Shown in pieces: positions 27,615 through 37,513 of a stretch of DNA of 64,000 bases. The notes beneath the pieces were generated by a model, which had not been told where the DNA came from, searched no databases, and saw only the letters and a program-made list of their open reading frames with translations. A program made the translations under genes and the position numbers. Source of the stretch: Ezakiella massiliensis (GTDB taxonomy: Bacteria > Bacillota > Clostridia > Tissierellales > Peptoniphilaceae); the NCBI RefSeq assembly GCF_900120165.1, contig NZ_LT635475.1, positions 248,001 to 312,000 on the forward strand, written 5' to 3'. How positions within the stretch are numbered: position 1 is the stretch's first letter; the number at the start of each line of letters is the position of its first letter.

Positions 27615-27956
27615 CTATTTTTTCTTAACAATGACTTTCTTATCCTGAATTGAAACAGAATATGAGTCTAAAAGTTTTTTAGCCTTATCCTTAGAGTCGC
27701 TGTCATCAAGTGAACTTTCTAAAAACGGAGCCAGGTCCTCTTTGCTTAATTCAGTTTTATTGTCCCATCCATTTTCAATACAATACATTGTAGCCGCCTC
27801 TTTTAAAGCAAGCATATTCATGTTATCAGCAGTGCTTTGAGCTTTTTCCTTATACTTATTTATAGACGGAATAGCTACGGCAAGTAAAATAGAAATAATA
27901 ACTAGAACAATAACAAGCTCAATCAGAGTAAAGCCTTTTAATTTTTTTCTTTTCAT
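27615..27956 (-). CDS. Type IV major pilin
   Basis: The pilin subunit: the signal KRKKLKGFTLIELVIV has Gly at -1 and Glu at +5, followed by a hydrophobic helix and IPSINKYKEKAQSTADN, typical of major pilins. The processed protein would be about 105 residues. I chose the ATG at 27956, which has GGAGGT four bases upstream. An in-frame ATG further up (27986) would overlap the previous gene and has no such site. It is the best-conserved pilin of the four here and stands first among them. Confidence 0.88.
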   Translation of the reverse strand: MKRKKLKGFTLIELVIVLVIISILLAVAIPSINKYKEKAQSTADNMNMLALKEAATMYCIENGWDNKTELSKEDLAPFLESSLDDSDSKDKAKKLLDSYSVSIQDKKVIVKKK

Positions 27957-27969
27957 ATCTACCTCCAGC

Positions 27970-28674
27970 CTACTTATATCTATCAATTACCCTTTGATTT
28001 AACGCCTTCCAGTAAGCATCAAAAAAAATGTCGTTAGCATATTTTGAAATGCAATCTTTTGATTTTAAATAAATTTGATTTAGATTTTCTCTGGGTAAAT
28101 CAGTTTCTTCAGGCTCAATTCCATTTTCTACAATTACATATTGAGAATCAAAATGATTATTTAAATCAAAAATAAAAGGCCTTAATTGTTTTCTAGAGAA
28201 TGTATTTACAAGTTTCTTTAAAATCTCTTTATTCTTTTTCTTTTTTAAAAGTTCTTTTTTAAGAAAAGCTTTTAGCTCCATGATTTCCTGATCTTCGTAC
28301 TCGTACTCATATAGGTAATTATGATCAGTCAATCTTTCCAAATCACATTTATTTAAAGCCATCTCTTCTACTTCGTTAATTGAAATAAAGTCATAATAAG
28401 CTTTATTATAACCAAGTATATTCAATCTTAAATCTAGTGAACTAATGTCATCATAAAACATTGTAACTATTTTTGTGATATTCATTATAGAGACATCATA
28501 CCTTCTTAAGATTCTTTTCATATCATTTGTAAATCTCTTATAGCTAGTATACTTAAAGCCTTCAAATTTGAGTAATTCTTTATTCCTGTCACATATATAA
28601 TAGTTTATGTCGAGGGAAGTTCTTCTGTTATTGTTATTAGTGTACAAATTGTTTTGTAAATTATTAGAATCCAT
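27970..28674 (-). CDS. Unknown protein at the head of the pilus cluster
   Basis: I do not recognise this 234-residue protein. It has no signal peptide or membrane helix and is highly charged. The N-terminal 20 residues are Asn-rich. The middle part has an acidic stretch (YLYEYEYEDQEI) and then a Lys-rich helix (KKELLKKKKNKEILKKL). It is predicted to be cytoplasmic and mostly helical. It begins with a G-rich ribosome site (GAGGGGGGG) and ends 13 bases before the major pilin start, so it is probably co-transcribed with the pilus genes. Confidence 0.7.
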   Translation of the reverse strand: MDSNNLQNNLYTNNNNRRTSLDINYYICDRNKELLKFEGFKYTSYKRFTNDMKRILRRYDVSIMNITKIVTMFYDDISSLDLRLNILGYNKAYYDFISINEVEEMALNKCDLERLTDHNYLYEYEYEDQEIMELKAFLKKELLKKKKNKEILKKLVNTFSRKQLRPFIFDLNNHFDSQYVIVENGIEPEETDLPRENLNQIYLKSKDCISKYANDIFFDAYWKALNQRVIDRYK

Positions 28675-28694
28675 TTGTCCCCCCCTCTTAAACT

Positions 28695-28700
28695 ATTATA
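28695..28700 (-). promoter_or_regulatory. Predicted -10 box of the pilus cluster
   Basis: A perfect TATAAT lies on the minus strand about 21 bases before the first gene of the cluster. No good -35 box is at the usual distance, because that stretch is the T-run and stem of the upstream terminator. Confidence 0.4.
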
Positions 28701-28711
28701 CAATATAAAAA

Positions 28712-28743
28712 CAAAAAAATATCGGCTTTCAACCGATATTTTT
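28712..28743 (-). terminator. Terminator after the calcium ATPase gene
   Basis: A 10-bp stem AAAATATCGG/CCGATATTTT with a 7-base loop is followed by a T-run on the minus strand. It separates the ATPase gene from the pilus cluster. About 85 bases between the ATPase stop and this stem show nothing else I can name. Confidence 0.88.
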
Positions 28744-28828
28744 GTTAAGATAATTTAACAACTGCCTTTACTCGCAAGAATATGCAGCAAGTACACTTTG
28801 TTGTATTATTTTAATATTTGTATTTCTA

Positions 28829-31501
28829 TTATTTAACATTTCTGAATACTTTAACCAACTCACCTATGATAAATGGTATAAAAGCAAATGATAGTACAAT
28901 TTCCCAATCCTTAAATCCAAGTTGGAAAGTATCAAATATATCATGAAGGAATGGAATATATAACACTGCTATTAACATTGAAAAACTTATTAAGATAGCA
29001 TATACCATTTTCATATTTGATTTAATTCCAATTTTCCAAATAGGTCTATCAAAAGATCTGCTTGAGAACGCTCTTAGCAATTCACTAGTTATCAAAGTTG
29101 CAAATACAATCGTCCTTGAATGAGTAATTGATTCTGGATAAAGTTTTGTAGCACAATAAAATGCTAAAAGTGAAGCCACTGTAATTGCTAAAGATTGAAG
29201 TACAATTGCTACGCCCATTTTTTTAGTTATAATTGGATCATCCTTTGATCTTGGTTTTTCATCCATAATTCCAGGTTCCCCAGGCTCTACACCTAAAGCT
29301 AATGCAGGAAGTGAATCTGTAACTAAGTTTAACCATAATAGATGTATAGGCTTTAGTGGCTCTTCCATACCTAGGAGCATAGCAAAGAATACAATTAAAA
29401 TTTCACCAATATTGCATGATAGTAAAAATGCAACAAACTTTTGGATATTGGCAAATATAATTCTGCCCTCTTCTACTGCATTTACAATACTTGCAAAGTT
29501 ATCGTCTGTAAGAACCATGTCCGCTGTATTTTTTGCAACGTCTGTACCAGTTATGCCCATAGATATACCAATATCTGCCCTCTTGATTGCAAGGGCATCA
29601 TTAACACCATCACCTGTCATTGCGACAATCTCTCCATTTTCTCTTAAAGCATTAACTATTTTTACTTTTTGCTCTGGACTTACACGTGAATATACCTTAA
29701 TCCTCTTAACTAATTCATTGTATTCTGAATCTGCTATTGTCGATAATTCTGATCCAGAAATTGTTTCATTATGATTTTCACAGATACCGAGCTCTTTGGC
29801 AATTTGGAATGCAGTCTCTCTGTGGTCACCAGTTATCATAACAGTATGAATTCCTGCTCTCTTACATTCTTCAATAGCTTGCATTGCTTCTGTTCTTGGT
29901 GGATCAATCATTCCTGTTAATCCAACAAAAATTAGATTTTCTTCATTCTTGTCTGTATTTTTAAAGTCATCCTTATTTATAATCTTTATTGCAAAACCTA
30001 GAACTCTAAGTGCATCAGATGCAAAAGTTGAATTAGCTTTTAAAATATCCACTCTGTGTTCATCTGTTATTTCTTTAAATTCACCATCTATATAAATGTA
30101 TTTACAATTAGATAAAACAATATCCGGTGCGCCTTTTGTATATTGAATAATCCTATCATCAACCTCATGGAAAGTAGACATCATCTTTCTATCTGAGTCA
30201 AATGGAATTTCGTCAATTCTTGGTTGTTCAGCTTCAACCTCATCTTCTAAAAAGCCAGCTTTACCGGCAAACGTTATTAAGGCACCCTCTGTTGGATCTC
30301 CCATAATTGTATAAATATTATTGTTTTCTAATAAATTTGCATCATTATTTAATATACATGCATATAAGAGAGCTTTAAGATTGTTTAGCTCATCGTGAGT
30401 TAACTCATTGCCCTGATTTAAAATTTGTCCTTCTGGTTCATAACCAATGCCAGTGACATCATAGAACTTACCGTCTGAGTAAACTTTTTTTACCGTCATT
30501 TCATTTTGTGTAAGAGTTCCTGTTTTATCAGAGCAAATATAGGTTGTACTTCCTAAAGTTTCTACAGCTAGAAGTTTTTTAACTATTGCATTTTTCTTTA
30601 CCATCCTGCCCATTCCAATTGCAAGCACAATTGTTACTATAGCAGGCAATCCTTCAGGTATAGCTGCAACAGCAAGTGAAACAGATACAAGCAGCATATC
30701 AATAACTTCACGTTTTTGAATTAAGCCTAGGGCAAATACAATTGCACAAATAATAATTGTTAAAATTCCAAGTTTCTTGCCAAGCTTATCCAACTTATTT
30801 TGAAGAGGGGTTAAGTCATCTTCAATCTCTTCAATCATAGTCGCAATTTTCCCAATTTCAGTATCATGACTTGTACCTACTACAACACCCTTACCTCTTC
30901 CGTAAGTTACAATTGTAGACATATAAGCCATATTTACCCTATCACCAAGTGTAGCATTGTTATCTAAAATAGCTTCAGAATTTTTTTCAACTGCAACGCT
31001 CTCTCCGGTTAGACTTGATTCATCCACTTTTAAATTACTAGAAGTAAATAATCTCAAGTCCGCTGGTATAATATCCCCAGCTTCTAAGATAACAATATCC
31101 CCTGGGACTAATTCTCTTGCTGGGACTACTGTTTTTTTGCCATCTCTTATGACTTTAGCCTCAGGTGCGCTCATTTGCTTTAAACTTTCTAAAGATTTTT
31201 CCGCTTGACCTTCTTGGTAAATAGAAAGAAAAGCATTTAATATTACAATTGCCAAAATAACAATTGCGTCAACCCTTTCTCCAGCAGCAATTGAAATTAT
31301 AGCTGCAGCAATAAGTATAATGATCATAAAATCTTTAAACTGATCAATAAATTTTTGAAGAAAAGTTTTTCTTTTTTTGTCTTGAAATTCATTTAAGCCA
31401 TATTTCTCTAGTCTTTGCTTGGCTTCACTTGAACTTAAACCATCAGTTGCCATAGAATCTAGCTCTTTTAGAACATCAATAGACCTTTGATTGTGATACA
31501 T
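28829..31501 (-). CDS. Calcium-transporting P-type ATPase
   Basis: A P2-type ATPase that pumps Ca2+ out of the cytosol. The 890 residues start with a cation ATPase N-terminal domain (MATDGLSSSEAKQRLEKYGLNEF). The phosphorylation site is CSDKTGTLTQNEMT, with TGES in the actuator domain and TGDGVNDALAIKRADIGISMG in the hinge. PEGLP in the fourth transmembrane helix and NLVTDSLPALALG in the sixth are features of SERCA/PMCA-type calcium pumps. The length is typical of bacterial homologues such as YloB. It is a single-gene unit with terminators on both sides. Confidence 0.94.
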   Translation of the reverse strand: MYHNQRSIDVLKELDSMATDGLSSSEAKQRLEKYGLNEFQDKKRKTFLQKFIDQFKDFMIIILIAAAIISIAAGERVDAIVILAIVILNAFLSIYQEGQAEKSLESLKQMSAPEAKVIRDGKKTVVPARELVPGDIVILEAGDIIPADLRLFTSSNLKVDESSLTGESVAVEKNSEAILDNNATLGDRVNMAYMSTIVTYGRGKGVVVGTSHDTEIGKIATMIEEIEDDLTPLQNKLDKLGKKLGILTIIICAIVFALGLIQKREVIDMLLVSVSLAVAAIPEGLPAIVTIVLAIGMGRMVKKNAIVKKLLAVETLGSTTYICSDKTGTLTQNEMTVKKVYSDGKFYDVTGIGYEPEGQILNQGNELTHDELNNLKALLYACILNNDANLLENNNIYTIMGDPTEGALITFAGKAGFLEDEVEAEQPRIDEIPFDSDRKMMSTFHEVDDRIIQYTKGAPDIVLSNCKYIYIDGEFKEITDEHRVDILKANSTFASDALRVLGFAIKIINKDDFKNTDKNEENLIFVGLTGMIDPPRTEAMQAIEECKRAGIHTVMITGDHRETAFQIAKELGICENHNETISGSELSTIADSEYNELVKRIKVYSRVSPEQKVKIVNALRENGEIVAMTGDGVNDALAIKRADIGISMGITGTDVAKNTADMVLTDDNFASIVNAVEEGRIIFANIQKFVAFLLSCNIGEILIVFFAMLLGMEEPLKPIHLLWLNLVTDSLPALALGVEPGEPGIMDEKPRSKDDPIITKKMGVAIVLQSLAITVASLLAFYCATKLYPESITHSRTIVFATLITSELLRAFSSRSFDRPIWKIGIKSNMKMVYAILISFSMLIAVLYIPFLHDIFDTFQLGFKDWEIVLSFAFIPFIIGELVKVFRNVK

Positions 31502-31550
31502 ATTACCCTCCTTATCTCCATATTGATACCATTTTAAGATATGTTTAAAT

Positions 31551-31588
31551 CAAAAAAACCACAAAAAATAAATTTTGTGGCTTTTTTG
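31551..31588 (-). terminator. Terminator after the LtaS-like/GDPD gene
   Basis: On the minus strand CCACAAAA/TTTTGTGG with a six-base loop and a following T7 run lies just after the stop at 31590. A T-run on the plus strand makes it look symmetrical. Confidence 0.85.
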
Positions 31589-31589
31589 A

Positions 31590-33539
31590 TTATAAAGTAT
31601 CTGTATAAATCATTTTTACTCCCTCATTTAGGAGTTTATTTGCATCTTCTAGATAGTTTATTGTATGAACAAACACATTTATTTTATTATCTATTAATTT
31701 TTTTCCAATACCTGTTTTATATTTTTCTTCATTCATTGTTATAGCAAAAATCTTTTTACTTTTTGCAAAATCAATCACAGTTTGATCTGATACATCTCTT
31801 CTATATAAAGTATATATGATATTTTTAAAACCTTTATTGTATACATAATCATATTCATTAGCTTTATAAATTTGAATAATAATCCTATCTAAATCTTTAA
31901 AACCGGAGTTAATTATCTCCTGAATAAGTTCTTTATTATCTCCCTTGCAGTCTGTAATTATATAGGCATCTTTGTGAGTATTTAACCAATTAGTTACGTC
32001 TTTCACATCCATTTGCTTATAACCGTGAACCTCTTTAAAATTCATAAAATCACTATATGAAAAAGGTAGATAATTATTTTTTTCTCCTTTAATAGGATCA
32101 ATATCAAAAAATTTCTTTAAAAACCCATCCCATGAATGAATGCAGACATACCTTCCATCTTTCGTTTTTTCAAAATCAACTTCAAAAAATCTTTTCCCAT
32201 TCTTATAGTTATGATCCAGTGCATCCTGCATATTTGAATATCCAAGTCCAGCAATCTCTCCTCCTGCATGCATAATTGACTTATCTGAAGGCAAACTCAT
32301 TTGCTGTTTTTTTCTGTAATTTAATAAAAGCTCTTCCATTATATCCAAATCACACAAACCATTTGAAAAATCAATTTGACTAATAGCATTTTGAGACTTC
32401 GTCAAGTATTCTTTTGGATCAATGACCTTATTCTCAGCAAGATTAAAGGCTTGATATTTGACGTTTAGCTTATTTACAACAAATAGTATATTATCACTCA
32501 AAAATGAGCCCTTTGATAGTTTATTCTGAAAATAAAGGTCTCTTTTTTCTAGATTTGGATTAAATAGAACTTGACCCATCATAGGGTATGTGTTTATATT
32601 TGATCCAATAAGGTGTAATATAGATGGCATTACATCAATCTCAGAGCATCTATGATTAAAGACTTTTGATTTAACGGTCGAATTAGTCCTTACAATAAGT
32701 GGTACATTTAAGCTTTCAATTATATTATTTACTTCTACTTTAGAGCCCTTGGAATTAAATATAGGTCTACCGTTACCTCCATATATAATTAAAGTAACAT
32801 TTTTATTTTTCTCTTCAATTAAATTAAGCAGCTCTCCAATTTTTTTGTCCATATAATTTAAATACAAGATATCTGATGCAAAATCATTATTTTCTTGTAA
32901 TTTAAAATCATCGTTAGCTTCATAATAAGAAGATGAATCTGTTAATGCATATATAAAGTTTTTATTTTCTTCAACGGAAGTCTTTATCCTATCAAAAAGC
33001 TTCTCATTGTATGAGCCGAAATAATATATGTCTTTAAAACCTTGTGATTTTGCAATTTCAATTTTTTTAGGAGAATACAATTTATTTGCAAACAAATACT
33101 TTGTATTATATCCATCTTCAGCTAAAATTTTTGTAAGCTCTCTTGTTTTCTTGCTTAAATTTCTTTCAAGACTATCTGTGTTTGGATGTGGGTAAAGTGA
33201 ATTTAAAACAGAAAATTCACTTTCATTACTTGCAGGTAATGAAGTCTCGTAGAAATTATCGAAGTAAAAAGTACCCTTTTCTTCTTTTAATAATTTATTT
33301 ATATTAGGTAAAATTTCAACATCATTGTATTTCTTATTAATATAAGCGTTAGTAAGCCTATCAACCTGTAATAGTATTATAGAATTATCCTTTGAAATAC
33401 CCTTATATTCACTTTCTACATCTAGTTTCGTTAAATATTTGTCATAACCTGTATAATCAATCTCTTCAGCATAAACAGTAATAAAGCCCAAGATTAATAC
33501 GAATAACAATATAAATTCTCTAAGCCTATTTATTTTCAT
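31590..33539 (-). CDS. LtaS-like sulfatase-fold domain fused to glycerophosphodiester phosphodiesterase
   Basis: A 649-residue membrane-anchored or secreted fusion. Residues 8-23 form a signal anchor (FILLFVLILGFITVYA). Residues about 50-330 follow the LtaS/sulfatase layout (IILLQVD, then FYFDNFYETS and SEFSVLNSLYPHP), but the metal and catalytic residues are changed: Asp60 where LtaS has Glu, Ser104 at the catalytic Thr, and YGGN (253-256) where LtaS has GDH. Residues about 420-649 are a GDPD/PLC-like domain with MHAGGE (His424), FFEVDFEKTKDG (Glu453, Asp455) and VCIHSWDG (His468), all intact. A plausible role is trimming glycerophosphate polymers or lipids. I chose the ATG at 33539, with GAGGA five bases upstream. 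Confidence 0.85.
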   Translation of the reverse strand: MKINRLREFILLFVLILGFITVYAEEIDYTGYDKYLTKLDVESEYKGISKDNSIILLQVDRLTNAYINKKYNDVEILPNINKLLKEEKGTFYFDNFYETSLPASNESEFSVLNSLYPHPNTDSLERNLSKKTRELTKILAEDGYNTKYLFANKLYSPKKIEIAKSQGFKDIYYFGSYNEKLFDRIKTSVEENKNFIYALTDSSSYYEANDDFKLQENNDFASDILYLNYMDKKIGELLNLIEEKNKNVTLIIYGGNGRPIFNSKGSKVEVNNIIESLNVPLIVRTNSTVKSKVFNHRCSEIDVMPSILHLIGSNINTYPMMGQVLFNPNLEKRDLYFQNKLSKGSFLSDNILFVVNKLNVKYQAFNLAENKVIDPKEYLTKSQNAISQIDFSNGLCDLDIMEELLLNYRKKQQMSLPSDKSIMHAGGEIAGLGYSNMQDALDHNYKNGKRFFEVDFEKTKDGRYVCIHSWDGFLKKFFDIDPIKGEKNNYLPFSYSDFMNFKEVHGYKQMDVKDVTNWLNTHKDAYIITDCKGDNKELIQEIINSGFKDLDRIIIQIYKANEYDYVYNKGFKNIIYTLYRRDVSDQTVIDFAKSKKIFAITMNEEKYKTGIGKKLIDNKINVFVHTINYLEDANKLLNEGVKMIYTDTL

Positions 33540-34233
33540 TATTTTCCTCTGCATTATCATTATCAAAATAGTATCCAATTCCCCATTTTGTCTTAATATA
33601 CTTAGGATTTTTGCTATCTTCTTCGATTTTTTCTCTCAGTCTTCTAATATGAACATCAATGCTTCGCAAATCACCAAAGTATTGATATCCCCACACTTCT
33701 GTCATTAGATCTTCTCTAGAATAGACAGTACCAGCTTTTGAAGAAAGGACATACAATAAGTCAAACTCTTTTCCTGTTAAACTTACAACCTCGTCTCCTC
33801 TTACAAGCGTCCTACCAACTGTTCTTAGGCGATAATTGCCAAATGTAATATCTTTATCATTATTTATATCAGCACTCTTAACTCTTCTTAAGATGGCTTT
33901 AATCCTCACTTTTAATTCCAAAATATTAAATGGCTTTACTAAATAATCATCAGCACCATATTCAAAAGCTAAGATTTTGTTTATCTCATCTTTATTTTTA
34001 GTTGTTACTAAAATTGGTATATCCGTTATTGACCTTAATTTTTGAACTAAAACTAAATCAGATGAACCTTCGCTTTCTGGCTCCAAAAGAATCATGTCAA
34101 AAGCATTAATTGAAAGCCTATGCTTGGCCTCTTTAAAGGAAGCAGATAAATCTACAGTATAATTATCCTGTGTCAATGAATATTGAAGATTTGTGCTAGA
34201 AATAACATCATTATCAACTATTAAAATCCTCAA
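33526..34233 (-). CDS. OmpR-family response regulator with Glu at the phospho-acceptor site
   Basis: A 235-residue DNA-binding regulator: receiver domain (1-115) and winged-helix OmpR/PhoB DNA-binding domain (about 130-225, with SLTGKEFDLLYVLSSKAG, SREDLMTEVWG and DVHIRRLREKIE). In the receiver, Asp7 and Asp9, Thr78 and Lys100 are present, but the expected acceptor Asp in LLDxxxP is Glu (LLEPESEG, about residue 51). Such proteins may act without phosphorylation or mimic the phosphorylated state. No histidine kinase is adjacent. It is 2 bases downstream of selB and overlaps the fusion gene by 14 bases. Confidence 0.9.
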   Translation of the reverse strand: MRILIVDNDVISSTNLQYSLTQDNYTVDLSASFKEAKHRLSINAFDMILLEPESEGSSDLVLVQKLRSITDIPILVTTKNKDEINKILAFEYGADDYLVKPFNILELKVRIKAILRRVKSADINNDKDITFGNYRLRTVGRTLVRGDEVVSLTGKEFDLLYVLSSKAGTVYSREDLMTEVWGYQYFGDLRSIDVHIRRLREKIEEDSKNPKYIKTKWGIGYYFDNDNAEENNENK

Positions 34234-34235
34234 AT

Positions 34236-36113
34236 CTATACCCCCTTCTTTATAAGAATTCTTTCATCACCAACTCTTTTTGTAACTTTCTTTGAATCAA
34301 AATATTCCAATAAAGCTACAGCTGTCTTCCTGTTTGTATCAAGTGCATCACGAAGCATTTTTACATCAATCTTTTCATTGCTATTGAATAATTTTACTAA
34401 ATCATCCTGAGCTTTTAAAAGATCAGAGTATAACAATACTTCTCCATCTAATTCCACTAATATTTTATCGAAAATAATAGCGGCAATTAAATCCATACCA
34501 ACTCCCAGCTCATCTTTTTTATAAGTCCTATATTCTTTAGACATTAGTTCTTTTATAGACTCAATTTGCTTATTTTGAGCCTCAGTATATTCACGAACAA
34601 ACTTAGTTAATTTTATAACATTGCCCACTCTTTCAATCTCAGAGTCATTAATAATTAATTGAATTAGAGTATCTTGATTTTTTGTATCAATTCCCTTAAA
34701 AAATCTTGTCCTAATTTCCTCAATTGAAACACCGACATTTAGAGGATTGCTATCATGGAATTTTTCAAGATACTCTATAATATCACTAGTTTTTTGAACA
34801 ATATAGTTCTTTGCAACTATTATATTATTTACAAAAACAACTAAACCATTATCTTCCAGTTCTTCTACAAGCTTGAAGGAATCTTCATTGTTAACATTTA
34901 GAGATTTCGTAAACATATCAAATTCTATTTCGTTTCCATGCTCTTTGATAATAGCAAGAGCAGTTTTAGATAAATCTTCAGCTGCTTTATCTTCAAGTAA
35001 CTTAATGCCTTCTTCTCTAAATCTACGTTTTCTCTTAGGCTTTACTTCAAGAATTTCTCCGCCGCCTATAGTAATTACAGGGCTAAAAAATCTTATTATA
35101 AATTTATCTTCTCTTCTTGCAACAATTTCTTCTTCAAGTTGCAATTGGCAAAAGCATTCTTCTCCAGGCTTTAGTTCATCCCTATCTAAGAGATTTACTC
35201 TAGCAAAAGTTTCCTTGCTTGCTACATGAAATCTAACTCTGGATTTATTTTTTACAGTAAATAAAGAATCTTTTAAGACCTTCAGCTTAACATCAATCAA
35301 CCTGCTCACAAGCAAATGATCTTTAATAGATATTACTGACCCTCTACTAATATCATCTTTTTTAACATTATTTAAATTTATAGCAACTCTTTGAGAGCTA
35401 TAACTCTTATCAGTATCTTCACCATGAACTTGAATTGAGCGAATCTTGCTCTCAATATTTTCCGGATAAATAAACACATCTTGGTTTACTTCAAAAGTTC
35501 CTTCAATTTGAGTTCCCGTAATAACTGTACCAATACCTTTTAGGACAAATACCCTGTCTATTGGGATAATTCCTGGAGAGTCAGATGTAATATCTTCGAT
35601 AAGCTCAGATTTTTTAGATATCATTTCTTTAAGCTCATCAATGCCTTCATTAGTTTTCGAACTAACCACAACTACTGGTGAATCTTTTAGAAAGGACTCT
35701 GAAAGTTGGTCTTTAACATCATCAACAACTAATTCTAGCCAGTCTTTATCTACCATATCAGACTTGGTTATTACAACGATTCCCTCTTTTACTCCTAATA
35801 AATCTAAAATATTGATATGCTCAATCGTTTGAGGCATAATTCCTTCATCTGCGGCTATTACGAGTAAAACCATATCCATGCCATGTACACCAGATAGCAT
35901 ATTGGTTACAAACTTTTCATGGCCGGGAACATCGATAATGCCAACTCTTATTCCAGTATTTGGATCATCATAATAGGTAAAACCTAAATCAATGGTAATA
36001 CCTCTCCTGGTTTCTTCTTCCAGCCTGTCCGTATTCCTACCTGTTAAAGCCCTAATTAAGCTCGTCTTACCATGATCGATATGGCCGGCAGTTCCTATTA
36101 TAAAATGTTTCAT
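34236..36113 (-). CDS. selB: Selenocysteine-specific translation elongation factor SelB
   Basis: SelB brings selenocysteyl-tRNA to ribosomes that have paused at UGA next to a SECIS hairpin. The 625 residues start with the GTPase motifs [23 protein letters not shown] and TKSDMVD, followed by beta-barrel domains II and III. The C-terminal 240 residues form the winged-helix domain IV that binds SECIS. It overlaps selA by 4 bases, making a selDAB operon. Confidence 0.96.
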   Translation of the reverse strand: MKHFIIGTAGHIDHGKTSLIRALTGRNTDRLEEETRRGITIDLGFTYYDDPNTGIRVGIIDVPGHEKFVTNMLSGVHGMDMVLLVIAADEGIMPQTIEHINILDLLGVKEGIVVITKSDMVDKDWLELVVDDVKDQLSESFLKDSPVVVVSSKTNEGIDELKEMISKKSELIEDITSDSPGIIPIDRVFVLKGIGTVITGTQIEGTFEVNQDVFIYPENIESKIRSIQVHGEDTDKSYSSQRVAINLNNVKKDDISRGSVISIKDHLLVSRLIDVKLKVLKDSLFTVKNKSRVRFHVASKETFARVNLLDRDELKPGEECFCQLQLEEEIVARREDKFIIRFFSPVITIGGGEILEVKPKRKRRFREEGIKLLEDKAAEDLSKTALAIIKEHGNEIEFDMFTKSLNVNNEDSFKLVEELEDNGLVVFVNNIIVAKNYIVQKTSDIIEYLEKFHDSNPLNVGVSIEEIRTRFFKGIDTKNQDTLIQLIINDSEIERVGNVIKLTKFVREYTEAQNKQIESIKELMSKEYRTYKKDELGVGMDLIAAIIFDKILVELDGEVLLYSDLLKAQDDLVKLFNSNEKIDVKMLRDALDTNRKTAVALLEYFDSKKVTKRVGDERILIKKGV

Positions 36114-37501
36114 AATCTATCCCTCATATCCTCGAAAGCCTTGCAAATAATTTCAATATCATTATCCAACAACGTTCTAGGATCTATAATATATTTGCCA
36201 TCATTAACTCGTCCAACAATTCCAATTTTATAGTTTCTCATGAATTCATCAATTTTATGTTCAGATATATTTGATGCTGAAATTTGAACTACAAATGTTG
36301 GCAATTTTTCAGTTGGAAGACTTCCGCCACCAACTTCACTGTAATCCTCACAAATATTTGCTTGTAATCCTTCGAATTTTAAAGCATCAATCTTATTCTT
36401 AATATCTGTAGATCTTTTCTTTAATTCATCAATTGGTAAAGTAAGCATATTTAATGTTGGAATATTTTTATGAGCCTTATCCCTATCAATATATTCTTTC
36501 AATACCTCTTCTAAAAGTTTTAAAGTCATCTTATCAACTCTTAGAGCTCTGGTCATAGGATTCTTTTTTAAAGCGTCAATATATTTTTTCTTTCCAACAA
36601 TTATACCAGCCTGTGGACCACCAAGTAATTTGTCACCACTAAACGTAATGATATCAATTCCAGCATTTATAGAATCCATTACAGTCGGCTCATGCATCAA
36701 TCCATATTTTTCTAAATCTACAAATACACCACTACCTAAATCTTCTATTAATGGCAGATTATATTTATCAGCTAATTCTTTTAGCTCAGTTGAAGATACA
36801 CCTTCAGTAAATCCAACTACCTTGTAGTTAGAAGTATGAACTTTTAAGATAACTTTTGTATCTTCGTTTATTGCTCTTTCGTAATCATATAAATGAGTTT
36901 TGTTAGTTGTTCCAATTTCTTTAAGTTTACATCCACTAAATTCCATTACATCAGGAATTCTAAAAGATCCACCAATCTCAATTAGCTCACCACGACTAAT
37001 TATGGCTTCTCCGCCTTTAGCGAATTCAGACAAGACTAAAAATACAGCCGCAGCATTATTATTAACGACCAATGCAGCTTCTGTACCAGTAATATTTGTA
37101 ATAAGCTCTTCGATATTGGTATACCTTAATCCTCGTTTACCAGTATGAATATCGTACTCAAGATTAGAATAGTGAGTTAATATATCAACTAAAGATTTCG
37201 CCATCCTCTCACTTATAACAGACCTACCTAAATTAGTATGAATTACTGTTCCTGTTGCGTTTACAAGCCTTCTAAGTCTTGGAGCCAAATAATTGTTGCA
37301 ATCATTTACAATATCTGCTTCTAAATTTCTAATCTCGGCTTTTATCTTATCCTCACCTTTGTTATTCTTGATCATATTTCTAATTCCATCAAGTCTATCA
37401 TTTATTATCGATTTGACAAACTCAACTGAATATTGATCAGATAGTTTTTTTACTTGATTATTTTCAAGAATATCATCCATTTTTGGAATCAACCTATACA
37501 T
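36110..37501 (-). CDS. selA: L-seryl-tRNA(Sec) selenium transferase SelA
   Basis: SelA converts seryl-tRNA(Sec) to selenocysteyl-tRNA with pyridoxal phosphate and selenophosphate. The 463-residue length is normal. NATGTVIHTNLGRSVIS near residue 82 is a family signature. The PLP-binding Lys is expected in FSGDKLLGGPQAGIIVG. The N-terminal domain binds tRNA(Sec). It begins 12 bases after selD and overlaps selB. The tRNA(Sec) gene is not seen in the window. Confidence 0.97.
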   Translation of the reverse strand: MYRLIPKMDDILENNQVKKLSDQYSVEFVKSIINDRLDGIRNMIKNNKGEDKIKAEIRNLEADIVNDCNNYLAPRLRRLVNATGTVIHTNLGRSVISERMAKSLVDILTHYSNLEYDIHTGKRGLRYTNIEELITNITGTEAALVVNNNAAAVFLVLSEFAKGGEAIISRGELIEIGGSFRIPDVMEFSGCKLKEIGTTNKTHLYDYERAINEDTKVILKVHTSNYKVVGFTEGVSSTELKELADKYNLPLIEDLGSGVFVDLEKYGLMHEPTVMDSINAGIDIITFSGDKLLGGPQAGIIVGKKKYIDALKKNPMTRALRVDKMTLKLLEEVLKEYIDRDKAHKNIPTLNMLTLPIDELKKRSTDIKNKIDALKFEGLQANICEDYSEVGGGSLPTEKLPTFVVQISASNISEHKIDEFMRNYKIGIVGRVNDGKYIIDPRTLLDNDIEIICKAFEDMRDRL

Positions 37502-37513
37502 TAAACTCTCCTT

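Noticed and set aside
31590..33539. Calling the fusion an active lipoteichoic acid synthase
   Set aside because: The GDH metal motif and other ligands are changed, and the usual five-helix membrane domain of LtaS is absent.
33540..33578. An upstream ATG for the LtaS-like/GDPD fusion
   Set aside because: The ATG at 33539 has a well-spaced GAGGA; the longer form adds residues before the signal anchor without support.
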